Source: Sclerotinia nivalis
Taxonomy: Eukaryota; Ascomycota; Leotiomycetes; Helotiales; Sclerotiniaceae
Reading direction: 5' to 3'
NCBI GenBank assembly: GCA_029531795.1
Contig: JAPEIS010000011.1
Location: 682,001-746,000, forward strand
Length of the DNA stretch: 64,000 nt
The position numbers and the translations under genes were made by a program. The first letter of the stretch is position 1, and the number at the start of each line of letters is the position of its first letter. The notes beneath the pieces were generated by a model that saw nothing but the letters and a program-made list of their open reading frames with translations, was not told the origin of the DNA and made no database searches. Below, piece after piece: positions 24,668 to 37,700 of this stretch.

Positions 24668-26781
24668 ATGTTGAATCGACAGATTGTAGCAGTGGCGATT
24701 GCCCTGCTGGTACAGGTATCGATCGTCTTAAGTAATATCGCGGAAAATGATTTCATGAAAAATGGTATCCAGGAGCGGACTCAGGAGCAGGGACAAAGTA
24801 CTCAAGGACGGGAACGACAAGCACAGGGTCGAGGAATACAAAGCCGTCAATTTTGGAATCAAACCCAACAAATGCAAAGCCAGCAGTCGCAGTCTGAAAG
24901 TTCAAGAACTCTGTTGTCTCAAAGCCTTCGAACTGGCCAAGGACAACAGCCTCAGTCACCTAATGCAGGAGGATCTGGACAATGCTTTTTGCCCAATGGA
25001 TATGTTGACTTCAACGGAATTCCTTGCCTTAGCGGTGACAATACAAGTCGATGTTGCGGATCTGATGAGTTTTGTTCCACCAATAAACTGTGCGTCTCGA
25101 AAAACAATGCAAATAAATTCTCCCGTGGTTCCTGTGCAGATCCCACTTTTTCAGCTGCTTCTTGTCCGAGTTTTTGTCAGGGTGGTGAGTTCCAAAAGCC
25201 TGACATATAACGATAACAAATGGGAAACAATTGCTAATAAAAAATTCAGCCAACGATAATGGATCAGTATTACCATGCGGTGAACCATCACTAGGACAAT
25301 TTTGTTGCGACGAAGGTCAAGGGTTTGCATGCTGTTCGACGCCGAGCAAGGTCTTTTCAGTAGGGCGAGGAACAAATTTTACGGAGAAATATCTCAATTC
25401 AAGCGTCACCTCAAGTTCAATTTCGAATTTCAAACCACAAAGATCATCGATGTTAACCATTCTCACCAATACCGACACCGCAACCCAAACTCAAACTCAA
25501 ATTCAGATATCCTCAGCAACTCAAACAATCGTCAGCACGTCTGTTTTCGTTTCCGTCCAAATAGTTACATCTATTCAAACCCCAACTCCCACGATATTAT
25601 TTCCTCCAATAGCTTCAACGACGGTTCCGACATCCATCATTTTCGCTACACAAACAACAATTTCACAAAGCCAACCATCTCTTTCCCTCAAAGCAACTCC
25701 CAGCGCAAGTGTATTCCTGAATGAAAATAGTCAACCATTACCATCCTCTACCTTGACGAACTCTGACACCCAAGCTTCTACTGCTTCTTCGAGTCCCAAT
25801 GGAAATCGAAATCAGAATGAGCAAGCAGGAGCTTCAACTACAAGTTCTCAAAACTCAAGCGGGCCCTCGAATTTGAGTCTAGCCGATAACCTCGATATTC
25901 AATCCACTTTGGCAAACTTGCTCAAAAGTCCTAACATGACCGCAATTATCGTTGGGGCTGGCGGCTTGCTTCTTATTGTGATATTGATCGTAGCGTTATG
26001 TTGTTTCAGAAAGAGGAGACGGGGTAAGAAGTCACGGGATAAGTCAAAGGATGTGATAAGACGAGGGTCTGAATCGCAGAGAGGTGCTAGTGAGGGAAGA
26101 AAGAAAAAAGATGGAGAAGAAAGTGGAGATCCGAATATAAAGGTTTTCGTAACAGTATTCGAAAAATCCAAGGGACGGAAGGGGAAAGCACAAGCCGCAT
26201 ACGTGGACGAAGATGATAGAATATCAAGGGAATTGGATGGGGCGCTGGGTGGTGGATCGTACCTAGAAGGTGGAACGATGGGAAGAGAAATAAAGCCTGC
26301 AAACTTTGGGAGGAGGCCATTGGGGAGGGAAAACATAGACTTCCAGAATCCGATGGGTTATAGGGATAGGAGTCCAAATCCTTTTATTCCTCTACCCGGC
26401 CCATCCGAATTCCGCAGCCCTACGATCCCGATTCTTCCTCCTCTTGAATCTCCGGATTCGGATTATTTCAACAGCCCCACAATTCCGATTCTTCCTCCTC
26501 CTACACCCATTCCTCTTTCCCCTCAACCTCGGGATTCGAATTATCGTATCTCTAGAGCATCGTTCTTGTCAGTTACTAGTGGATCCCGTTATAGTCGTAT
26601 GACGACGGGAGAACCGTTTCAGATACCGCTGGCAATGGATGCGCCGGTGCCTTATCGTCCGGTTGGAAGTGAAAGTAGAGGAGTGGGAGCGTATGGAATG
26701 GTTTCTCCGGAGGGAGAACGGGGGTTTGGATTGGGGCGGGTGGATGAGCAGAGGCAGGAGCTACCGAGGGGTTTCTTTTAG
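24668..26781 (+). CDS. Cysteine-rich, mucin-like single-pass membrane protein
   Basis: Exons 24668-25184 and 25250-26781 (65-bp intron) encode 682 residues. A signal peptide (MLNRQIVAVAIALLVQVSIV) is followed by a Gln/Ser-rich stretch, a small Cys-rich ectodomain (CFLPNGYVDFNGIPC, SRCCGSDEFC, SCPSFCQG, FCCDEGQGFACC), a long Thr/Ser/Gln region likely O-glycosylated, one membrane helix (IIVGAGGLLLIVILIVALCC) with a basic stop (FRKRRRGKK), and a 240-residue cytoplasmic tail with repeated PTIPILPP motifs (two copies). Architecture resembles fungal cell-surface sensors of the WSC/mucin kind, but the cysteine spacing is not a WSC domain. It matches a Leotiomycete/Sordariomycete family of C-x-CC proteins of unknown function. 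A role in wall sensing is inferred from architecture only. Confidence 0.82.
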
Positions 26782-29700
26782 ATGTTCTTTTGGGCAAGGG
26801 AGATATTTTGGTACCAGGGCTTGTGTAATGGAGTTTGGGGATGGGATTGAAGGGATGGGATGGGATGGGAGGGGAGTATATAATTATAATCTCGAGGTAG
26901 AGTCAGTATCTAACGTTCAGACTTGTATACAGGATGGGTCTATGTATACCAATTATACCATTTGATAAAAATTGATTTGAAAACGTCCAGTTTTCCAAGG
27001 CCCAAGATTGCAAGATCTATAATAGGACTTTTATCTTGTGTAGTACCGAAAAGGTGGGGGTAAGGTATCAAATATTATCTTCCGGAGCCAGAGAATGCTT
27101 TGATTAATATCCATCCATTAACTACCCCCGATATCACGAAAATACTTCCATAAACCCAAAGAAGTTCATCCTGAAAAGTGGCTCGCCTCTGTCAATCTTC
27201 CTTCTCCTTTCCACAATGACTATCGTTCATGCGAGAATGGTGTGGAGATTTAACCTTAAGAAAAGCGATTGAAGCATGAAATGTGAAATTGGATGAGCAA
27301 AGAGTCTTCACGGCAGTGGAACGGAAGCTGTTTGAAGTAAAATTGAGACCACTGGCGACATGAGTTTTTGTCTTATTTCTGCGGAGATGTGTATTTCTTT
27401 CTGGGCCTAAGATGGTGTGTGGCTCAGATGAAAATATGATGATAGAATATGTTGTTTGAGATGGATTTGTTGTCGAGCTTCGTTCGGGGTGCATTCGAAT
27501 GAATGGTACCTAGTTGAAAACAAGGTGGGAATTAGTGAATGCTTCGCGAATCCAATGTTTGAGCTTGATAGATGGAGTTGGTCTGTTGTCTGTTGCTTTA
27601 GGCAGCAGATACAATGTTGAATGGTTTGCTTCCTGGAAACGGCTTTGGTTATTCATGTGAGTCATTATGTTGAATGGCGAAAAATTCGAGATATAAACCC
27701 AGACTTATTATTTATTATTTAATCCATGGTTAGATTAGATCTGAACATTGGGACCTATTCTGCTTAATGACCAATTCGGATTCGTGTATAAGTAGGCGTT
27801 GGAGGTATGTAAGAAGTTTCGAAGCGACTTGTAATGAAAACTGCTCCCGTCGTAACCTTGGATTGCTTGCACATTTCAAAGCATACGAGGTAAGGTTGAA
27901 ATTGCAGAAGTGGAAAGGGTTCGCAGCGGCCGTGGCTACAATCGATTTGTTTTTGGCCGTGGTCTTCCGCCGAAGATGAGAATTTTGGCGTTTGGGTTTT
28001 CGAGTTAACGAGGAATACCGTTTGGGACAAGGGGAATCATGAAAGCGTTGGAAAATATCGAAGCTTCAACATATCCCTATCGCCACAGAAGGTGGAATAT
28101 ATGGGTGTACCATTATTGAATATGGAATGTCTGCTGGAAACTGATTTATAAATTGCGCTTCCATGGCCGGCAACATGCCCGAAATCAATCGCGAAGTATA
28201 TCTTCATAGATTTTTGATGACTTCGAACTAATGTACGAATGCGTGATGTTATTTCGGGCTGTCTCTTTCCAGGTAGGCCATTTCGCGTCTGTTGGAGATC
28301 CCTTCAGTGATGTGGCTTAAGGTCTTCCATTTGGTAGATAATCTTTTGACGCCGCTATGTCGTGAATGAAAGAAAATTCTATCCGAAAGAACTATCCTGT
28401 GTAGAACAAAGTAGTTGGTAGGATAGACTGTTGTTTTGTAATCATTCGGGAATTCTGGTTACATAAGGCCTAAGAGGAGGAGGTATGGAAATGGGAGGGT
28501 TCGAAGCCATATTTAGCCCCGCAATCTCTCCCCTCCTCACTTCGGGAAGTCGACCAGCTCATCTCTTGCGGAGTATCGATCAAAGCACGAAATTATCATA
28601 AGGTAACTCGAGCGAAGGGGTAATCAAGATCATAGCACACGCATAGGGTACATCACCTGTGCATTCTTTATGCCTTTTTGTGAACCAAATCGAAAGGTCT
28701 CCGGACGAGCGTGCATAATGCGCCGTCGGAACTGAAAATGGAGTTTCATGCTATGAGTATTTAGGAGAGCTTCGGTGATCCGCTTTCAGTCGCTTTCGTA
28801 TATTTTGACCTATCATTCAAGTAATGATATCAAAAGCTACGCTATAATGTCCCCATTTATAAAAAGAAAAAGAAAAATAGAAGCCGATGGCACTTGGTCC
28901 CAAACTTTTAGACAAGGTTAGCTCAAAACCGTATGATCTTAACGTATTTCTTGTCAGATTTGGAAGCATGAAACCGAACATGGTCGTTCAAGACCGACCG
29001 GTGATGAATCGAAATTTGTGATCCGATCGGGGATCTCACAACTCACACAAGAGAAGGAGGCCGTAATTCTCGGCCAACAGTAAGTCGGGACATATGCTAT
29101 TAGTCAGGGTAGTTGTAGTCATTCAGGGGTATGGCACGTTTTTCCAACCGATTGCATTCCATTGGATAAGGATTCTCAACCGGTGCTGGTTACGGTTAGC
29201 GAAGCCGAGTTTTTGATGGAACACGGAGAAGAAAGCAGGAATCACGGAGCCTAGACCTCATGGGTTGAACGAAGAGCGTCGAAATATACGTAGGCGAAGC
29301 TCCAATCTTCCCTGATACGAATAATAATGCTCGGAGGGAAAAGCAACACCAGAAAGAAACGACCAGCTTCTGAGGTTCTACCCATCGCTTCTTGACTATG
29401 ACTGGTATTCAGGACCTTTGAGTGCGATAAAGCTTGAGCTTGACCAGTGGTGTTGACGATTCTATTTGGTACAGCGAGAATTGATGATAGATGAAAGAGG
29501 TTCCCCTGAAATTTTGGACGATTGTCAAGGGGCTGAAATTGGACAGACTTTATACATAAAGTATAAATTGCGCAAAGACGGAAATCTTTAACCTACGAAG
29601 GATCCATTACCACCTAATCCCACACTGTCTGGTGGTGAAGGGGAAAAAAAAATCCAATCCAACTGCTACTGCTACTGTAGTAACCCGACATAACCGTCAT

Positions 29701-32700
29701 GTAGAGAAGACCGATCCTGATGAATGGTACCCTGTGACTAGAACCGAAATGGTTAGAAGCTGGAAGAGACGTACTAAGGTAGGGCTGCAGCATTCTTACG
29801 GGACCCCTTAGGGAAATACATGTTTAAGGCTAAGGCCAAAGATGGATAATGAGATCGATCCAAGATCTCGGGAGTCGAGTACGCCTGTACGTGTGCGTGG
29901 GGTCATTGAAAGCACCCAGAGAGACTGAACACGTGAATGTGCTGCCAAAAGCAAACTCGTGGTACAACGGTTGCAACCACAGAAGGAAATTTCCACTCGT
30001 AGTTGCGGAGTTATATGAGGTGATTTATAAAATGCCATGTCAAGTATGAGGTGTTCAACTATTGAAACACAAAACACATTGACGATGGATGGAGTTATCA
30101 TCCGGGTTTACTCCGGAACTCCGATTCGCCTAATCCTCAGTCACATATCACAAACAACGAAGACAACGATTAAAGTTTTTCTTGTCTTTGATGTACACAG
30201 TTCTGAGCAATTGATAGTTTCCGAACGAGTATATATATACAATACTAAAGGCGTATCATATATAAATTCATTGTCAATCAATAACTTGCGTCGCGTCACT
30301 CATGTCGTCGCGCGTGACTGGCTTTTGATGCCGTTACACGTGACCAAATTCTCTTTCCTGGGAACGAAATATTCTTGTGGTCTTTTCAGCGAACCAGCAC
30401 CAGAAGCAGTATTGACTGGCATAATCCAAATGTCTTGCACCCACTTAGGTAGACGAATTGGTTCGATCGATCGTTATATATGTGCCTACAACAAAGAACC
30501 TCCAAACACCCATGATTGAAAGTAACGTCCTCATACGATTGAAGTCGACCAAAATTGATATACACAGGCAAAGGCGGAAATGTCTTTAGTGGTATGAGAT
30601 GCTCAACTCCTTCCTTTCTCCATCTTTTTTTTTTGGCGCGCGTGATTTAACTTTTAACGTCTGGAATCTAGATGTACTTGGTGGCAATGCGAAAAGCCGA
30701 ACACCGAACAATCACTCCGCCCAATATCAATTTGCATGCATCCTTATCTGATCGTTCCTTCCTCTTCAAGTTGAACATCTCTTTGCCATGCATCTCGAAA
30801 ACCAATTGAAATTATGGCTCATTATCGAAGTGGAGCCTTCTTTCAAAGTTTAACTCTCTGATCCCAGTGAAGGAATGCATTGGCCATGATCCGCTCAACG
30901 TTAAAGCGAGACCGAACCTTTTGACCCCGCAGGGGATGCAAGACAGCCAAGGGCTTTGTCATCCGGATATAGCAAAAACGTGTTTAATCCGGTTCCCCGG
31001 CTGCAAACGCACATATCAAAAATTTTGTCATCGTGAGCTACCAGCAAAGGGCCGATCATTAACCAAGTTGACTTTTGGCCGGTGGGCAATGGAAGTACTC
31101 CGTACAGACAATGCACATCATGCTCCGCTCGCAAAGATAGCATCCTGGCTGTTTGGTCACCAATCTTGGCCATTGCGTAAGGGTTCACTAGCCCTGCGTC
31201 AGAAAGCTCTTTCCTTAGTGGAAGGGAGTCCCTTGAATTGCATTCTGTTGTGCAAGTTCACAGGTTCTGCATATCTTATCGTAAAAGCAACTTCGCATCA
31301 CTGAGTTTACTGCACGAATAGGTGGGGCGTGGGGGTAACGATGAGTATTGACACATGTATTGGTGTGAGTAGTTGCCAAAGATTACTCTTCGGAGATGCT
31401 TCCCGTCTATCGTCGCTGCAATCTCTCTGCATGGCCCTTGTTGACACATCGGGATGACGGCTTGCCGATGCTCGGTATACAATACTCATAATTGAGGTGT
31501 TGGATATTCACTCCCGAGTGGTAGGATTTCGATGACCGAAAGTTGCCATGTCATTACAGCCTTGGCGTTTGCCTTCGGACCATGCAGTCTAGGGATGGAA
31601 AGGAATCTAGAGATTCCGCGAAGGATCTGTCCTTACATTGCCTCTCGAAACTTTACGTTGTTGACATTCTACCTCCGAATACCACCCTCAATCCGCAGCC
31701 CAACTCAATATTATCTGCCCAATGGCCTGAGCATTCTATTGGGTCTACCTTTCCTTCCATTTTTGCGCTACTGCTATTAATCTTATCCAGAAATTGAGAA
31801 ATTGATCTGTCGACAAGGATATTCATAACCAAAACTAGAGTTATCATACATTTGCGGATGAACGAACGACACATTTGTTTAACGGGACAGGTGCTGACCG
31901 TCATATTATGAGATTATAAATTTGCTATCTATTACATCGGTCGTCTGGGCGGTAATCCACTAACGTGTGCCTACAATCCCATCAGATCTGAGGCGTGAGA
32001 GATATATGTTGGAAACTATTATAGTGGGTGTATTCATCAGTACTACACATACGCATGGAGTCGGATGAAAAAAAAAAGCATCATCCAGTGATCCAATCAC
32101 ATTCGTCAATTTGTCAAGTCTGGTTACAAAGTAAAGATGACCCCATCACATGGTAGCATGCCTCAGGAAATATTTCAGGCTCTCACGTCAGCGGACTCGT
32201 CACATTGCCCTTGTACATATATTCAGCCCCGCGGGGATTCAACTCAACTAGGAGTTGTGGTACACTCCAAGCACTGCTTACTTAGAAAAATATGTACTGT
32301 ATCGGACATGGGTAATTGCTTACAGCCACCTAACCAACGTTAATTGGGTAAAGTCTGCGCCATACCACTGATTCTTAGTTATTGTTTACCGACTGCACGT
32401 GGCAAAACCGTCGTATCCCTTTAAGCAAACGGAATGCAGTGAGAAGTGACACCTTTGTCAAGGGACTTCGCATTTTGTACAGCTTGTCTTGTTTGGCTGT
32501 TCGAGGCCATCTCAAACTGGCAGGCCGAGAAAATGTTGCCTAGTGGCCAAGCTCTCCTATGCAGCCTTTTGCTGGTGCATCAAATCAAGCTTAAAGCGTA
32601 GATTGACAGTCCCGATATAGCACTATTGGCTGGGGTTTGGGGAAACAAGGATCTTTGTTTAAGCCAAGAATGTGGTGCATATAGCCGAATTGAAGGGTCC

Positions 32701-33322
32701 AGCCCACCAACACACAGTTGTCCCGTTGTGACAATAGGGGTCCTCGATTGGTGTTAAATGTGCCCTACAGGCTACAGCTATATGGTAGCGGAACGCTTAC
32801 AGTAGTACCACTTACTAGGTATGCAAGTGCCAAAATATGGTTATTTATCATCACGCTTTCTACGGCTGCATGAATGATACATAAACACAGCTGAATTGTT
32901 CTTCGCATCTTGGGAGTAGAATGTAACATTCAAGAGAACTCATGCAAGTTCACATTAGCAAAGGTCTTATAGACGGAGATCATTCGGTGTCTATAAGATT
33001 CGGCGCTTATTCCTTTTCCGGATAGCAACAAGGGTCATCTCACGATAATCATCAGAACTAATATTATCGCGAAAAGTGTTAAATATCTCATATTTCTATA
33101 TCCTTGCCATCCTGTCTTCCATGGACGACTAAAGTCATTCGTCTATTCATGATAGGTTCTTTCTCAAATCGATATACCCAACCTATCAATGCGCCTGTGG
33201 GGCCAGCAAAAATCCCCAAATCCATGCATCCCCTAAATTAAAGGTTACAAGAAAATATGTACAGTATCCATTTCCCAGAATTCTCGTTAAAATGAAAGTC
33301 GTGCCAAAGTATTCCCGGGGTA
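26782..33322. other. Gene-poor region, 6.5 kb
   Basis: No ORF with convincing coding pattern, splice structure or known motif. Contains the GGGAT tract at 26852, a CTACTGCTACTGCTACTG run near 29665, and scattered promoter-like AT stretches. Base composition is not strongly AT-skewed, so obvious RIP-destroyed transposons are not evident by eye. Possibly long non-coding transcripts or decayed repeats. Confidence 0.6.
26852..26874 (+). repeat. (GGGAT)n tract, second identical copy
   Basis: Same 23-bp sequence as 15043-15065, here 71 bp past the stop of the membrane protein gene. Five G runs; capable of a quadruplex in the DNA or in the 3' UTR RNA. Confidence 0.8.
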
Positions 33323-34775
33323 TCAAGCAACGTTACTGAAGACCTCCATCTTCACATTACTCCTGGACTCCACAAGCATGTTTACAATGGAGAACAATGT
33401 ATCTGGCTTCACATCCTCTAGTATCAGCTTGTAGTTATGTCCTCCAGCCGAAACATCGGATGCCGAGCTCATGGTTAGTGGCGTCGAAGCTATTGATTGT
33501 CGATGATCTGGAGCTGAGAATGCTTCGGCTAATGCCAAATCAAAATTCATATCCTCACAGTAAAGCTGGTCGATGTCTGCTTCCGTTTCATTTGTAAGCC
33601 CACCAACGGTCTGTATGCCCATGCTGTACCCTGTAGGAACCGGGTTTTGGGACATTGAAATTCCAGGTGACGAAGGTTCCGTAGATGAATAAGACATATC
33701 GTTGAACTGCAAAGGTGGTAGCCCATCAAAGTTGAAAAGTGAATGTGCATCGTTGTTAAAGTGGTTCTGGGATATTTGTTGAGCCGTGAGCTGGAGAGGA
33801 AGCCCCGGAAGTGGTAATTGACCCATCAAAGTGTTCTCGGTTTCGTATTCCATCACATTGTCAGGTGATGATTCTGTGCGCAAACCTTGGTTCAGTCTTT
33901 CCGGTTTAGGGAAGTCGAAGCCACTGCGTTCTCGTACTGGAGTGCATTGAGTCGTGGACGCTTTCCGTCGTTTTAATCTACCCTTCCGTTCCATGATAAC
34001 ATATCTACATCCAGAAAAATTATAAGTAAGTGCTGTGCTGAAATTTTGTGGAGTTGAGGGGTCCTCCTAACCGGTTCTTTATATCCGTTGGTGAGCGATT
34101 TGGGAACTCCTTTTCACTTATGCTCTTCCAACTTCTTCCGTGTACATGGACAGCCTCTAAAAGTCGAGCTTCCTCATCGCTATCCCAATCCTCATGACTA
34201 ATGTTTGGATCGAGAAAGTGGTACCATCTTTTGGCGCATTCTTTTCACACGTCAAGTTAGCATTTGAATGAATTGTATTTAAGCGTTGCTTGGAAATATA
34301 CTCACGGTCTGCATGTCTTGTCTGTACTATTTCGGCCACCATAGTCCAACTACGAGAAAAGTTTAGCTCTGGAAGATATGCTTTCGTGCTTCGGGAGTAC
34401 ATACTAAGTACCGTGCTGCTCCACTCCCCTTCTTAATCGATCGTCTTCTTCATGATCCCAGAGTCCTTTGTTGACCTCCTTTCCCACTTTACTCCATCTC
34501 TTCCGGCAATCTTTATTCGTCCTACCCCTGACTTTCGACGCGATCAAGTTCCAATCGTTCACGATTCCTCTTTCTTTAACTATTTATAAAAACCATTAGA
34601 ATTAGCCGATTGTTTGTTTTAATTGCGTAGAGCATAATCACTCCAAGCAAAGAGGTTTTAAAGAAAGCGGGTGGCATTTACATTGCAGTGTAGCTTCTCT
34701 GCGCAGGATCTGGTCCTCGTCGTCCGTCCAGTACTTGCGAACCCGTGATGGTGGTGATGGTGCTGTGATGTCCAT
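33323..34775 (-). CDS. Three-repeat Myb/SANT DNA-binding transcription factor
   Basis: Five exons on the minus strand: 34682-34775, 34405-34579, 34306-34349, 34072-34240, 33323-34004 (introns 102, 55, 65, 67 bp), 387 residues. Three consecutive Myb repeats are formed only after splicing: R1 (KYWTDDEDQILRREA...DWNLIASKVRGRTNKDCRKRW), R2 (GLWDHEEDDRLRRGVEQHG...WTMVAEIVQTRHADQCAKRW) and R3 (DWDSDEEARLLEAVHVHG...WKSISEKEFPNRSPTDIKNRY), followed by a basic patch (MERKGRLKRRK) and a long Ser/Asn/Pro-rich tail that may activate transcription. The regularly spaced Trp residues identify the fold. It should bind DNA in the nucleus; targets are unknown. The intron before R3's end has a non-consensus donor (GTTAGG). 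It is the only gene in about 14 kb. Confidence 0.88.
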
Positions 34776-37700
34776 TTGATACCAACAGAAAGTAACAAGA
34801 TCCGCAATTAGATTTGGTGTGTGGCACAAATGCAAGTTACATATAAACTTTGAGTGCGGTTAAAGATATAACGATCAGATGAAGGAAGGGGTCTATCTAT
34901 CGGGCCCGGGATCAAAATCTTACATCAAGATGCGCGCGCCGCTACCATGCATGGTAAGCCGCCCCGGGGGGGCTGGACGAGCCTGCAGTGATACACTTGC
35001 TATTTCTTAATTTGATTATCGGAATCTGACTTTATCGTGTCGAAAATGGCATTGTAACTTTGTGGCTTTAACGGTTGTCCTGCGTGCAGCGGGTTGTGCC
35101 GAGAGCTTGTCTCATTGATGTCACCGATGTCCGTGTTACTGAGATATTTTGAGAGAGAAATCGGCTTGGTATGTCTGTGATTGGGACAGTTACGAACAAA
35201 AGCACGTTGAGTAACTTGCTGTTGCTTGGCAGTACTAATGTATTAGAAATATGTAAAACCACATATACGGTAGCTCCACGTGCTATGCAACGGTGTAATT
35301 TGAAGAACGATTCTTGGTACCAGTAAGGAGACGGAATACTTCTGTTTCCGATTTCCAATCACTAGATACTGTACGATTACATGGAATCCTGGCAAGTGTG
35401 CAATGATTGTCTTGGGAACCTCCAAGAAATGGGATTTACACGGATTTGCCATAGGAGATTTCACAATTGCAATTATATTTATTTCACGCACAATTTTAAT
35501 TTCACAGCCATTTGAGGTTAGAAAGGTTAGAATATAGGGTTATCAGCAACCTTTTTCTCCATGCAAAATTGAAAGGATCGTGAAGGATTTGTGCGGCGAA
35601 ACTTAAACTTCATTTGCTCAGGCCGATATGTATAGTACTAGTACTGCGTGGTTTATACAAAATAAAGAATGATGATTCGCTGGGACCTAGATATGAATAA
35701 TGGCCACGTCGATAAGCAGATAAGTAACAAAGTACTCTACGTTAGCTTATCCTTGACCATTCGTTAATACCACCCAATTTTTACGTGGGGCTGCCGCAGC
35801 CAGCCATTCGCATTCGTTTGCTAACTGCCTGAGGGAAAAACCTTGTCCGGACCCGAGTACAACTTTCTTCCTATTGAAAGAATGTTTTCACAAGAAGAAA
35901 AAACACGACGACTAGGTATGTATCTTTTAAGTACATGGACATGGACTTGAAATTGCGTTGTACCCGGTACTTTTGGGGGGTAAATCGTTTAGCGGGGCAT
36001 CTGGCAAAACATACCCGTCAACTTAGCCGCTATTAGCCTTTCGATTAGAGCCTTCCAATCCATATGGGTATGATTCTCCCGAAGCAATAAAGTTCCATGA
36101 GTGTCGACTTTTAACTTCAAATAATTTCAAATATCGAACCCATCCTTCGCCTAGTTCAATCCAATGGCTCATGGCCGTCACATCGCTTTTCACGACACCT
36201 AAAATGGAGTACATTCCGCAAGGCCAAGCTTTTAAGCATCTAAGATTTAGGGCCCCGAGCACCCATGGAGATTGCCTAAAGATGCATCAAGCTTGCATTA
36301 ACAACTTTATTGGCAGTGAAGTCTGCAGCTCTGCCGTCTCATTAGCTTTTCATTCCGAATATAGTCGTGGGAAATAGCTCAGATGACCTTTTCAATCCGC
36401 AAAATATTCTCGAAGATGAAGGGTTCTCAACCGGGATCGGCCTGCTATCTGGTCCTCGCCTTGCCGAGAGTTTAAAATACCGCCGACGGCAACATGGTTC
36501 CTTCTCAATTTCAACCTCCGAACTAGAACCTTGACGCGATAGTTTGATAGAACTGGCACCTCATCGTATCGCCAGCGAGCGACATTAGGTGGGTTTCCGG
36601 CATTATGGATGTCAGCAAGTCTTCGGTCTCGTGCATTGTTGTTCCGAATCTAAGCCGTTCGCACACAAGCATTCAAAGTTCACTGGTAAAACTTACTGAT
36701 AACAGCCTTTGACGTATACAACGCGCCAGCCCAATCAGCTTCCTCCGCTTTTGAAACCACTCCACGTTTTAAATTGATATAGCACCAGGATTACTGAGTT
36801 TCATTTCTCGCGATAAGAAAATTGGCTATTAATGTCTTTGATACCCACGGCTCATTCTACAATTGGTGGGCCCTCTTTCAAAGATCTGCGGTATCTACTT
36901 GTTATCAAAACACGTTCTCTGGGGTCAAGACCCTGATTTACTTCATGCGGTTTGGCTGTAACGAGTGGGATTTTCGTCTAGGATGGGATTTCCAAGTTTT
37001 CGACTTTCCAACATACAGCACGGAGGTTTCTTTTTTAGGTTGTCAGGATGACCCTTGTTATCACTCATACAAGCTTTTTCAAAAGCTTAGAAGGATCTTC
37101 CCAACATCCACCGGACACCGGATTCCTTTCCCAAAACAATACCCGCAAGCCACAATACCACCAGATATAGGGCAGCGCATGCAATATTGAGCAGGGAAAC
37201 AGTTTCGGCCCTGGTGGGAAGCCGATAGTTTAAGGGTTCAACCGAGAGTCATGAAAGTCAATCACTACACACTATATGACTCGATCCTTTTAGGCTGACA
37301 CATATCTCAAACATATTTGTGGGCGATCAAGTTGTGTGTGTACATCAGGATGAAAACCATGGGTTTGTTCGGAAGGAAATGGTAACAACCCTTTCTTCGA
37401 TAGTTTCCTTGGTTATACTTGGATCAACACCTCGTCGACACATTACTAAAGCAATTCCTTCGTTTTTCTAAATACATGGCTACGATATCATCGTCATTGT
37501 TACTGCGGTAAGTTAACTTGATTTCACTTCCTTCGCATCTCAAGCTGGCAGGACGTTCAGAGGCTGTTTTACTGAAACTTTGAGAGGTCCTTCATTATCT
37601 ATCACGGTTGAACACTCCTGAAAATAGTCGAACAGGGCTTTCCTCTTGCTATGCCGGGCTTGAGTAAATAGTCGCCACTCCATATCATCAATCCGCAGCA

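Noticed and set aside
27764..28030. Overlapping ORFs on both strands
   Set aside because: Neither has start context, domain or splice continuation.
30037..30519. 160-codon ORF
   Set aside because: Random-like composition, no homologous motif.
34925..34975. GC-rich palindromic patch as a replication origin or promoter element
   Set aside because: Short, isolated, and no supporting context.
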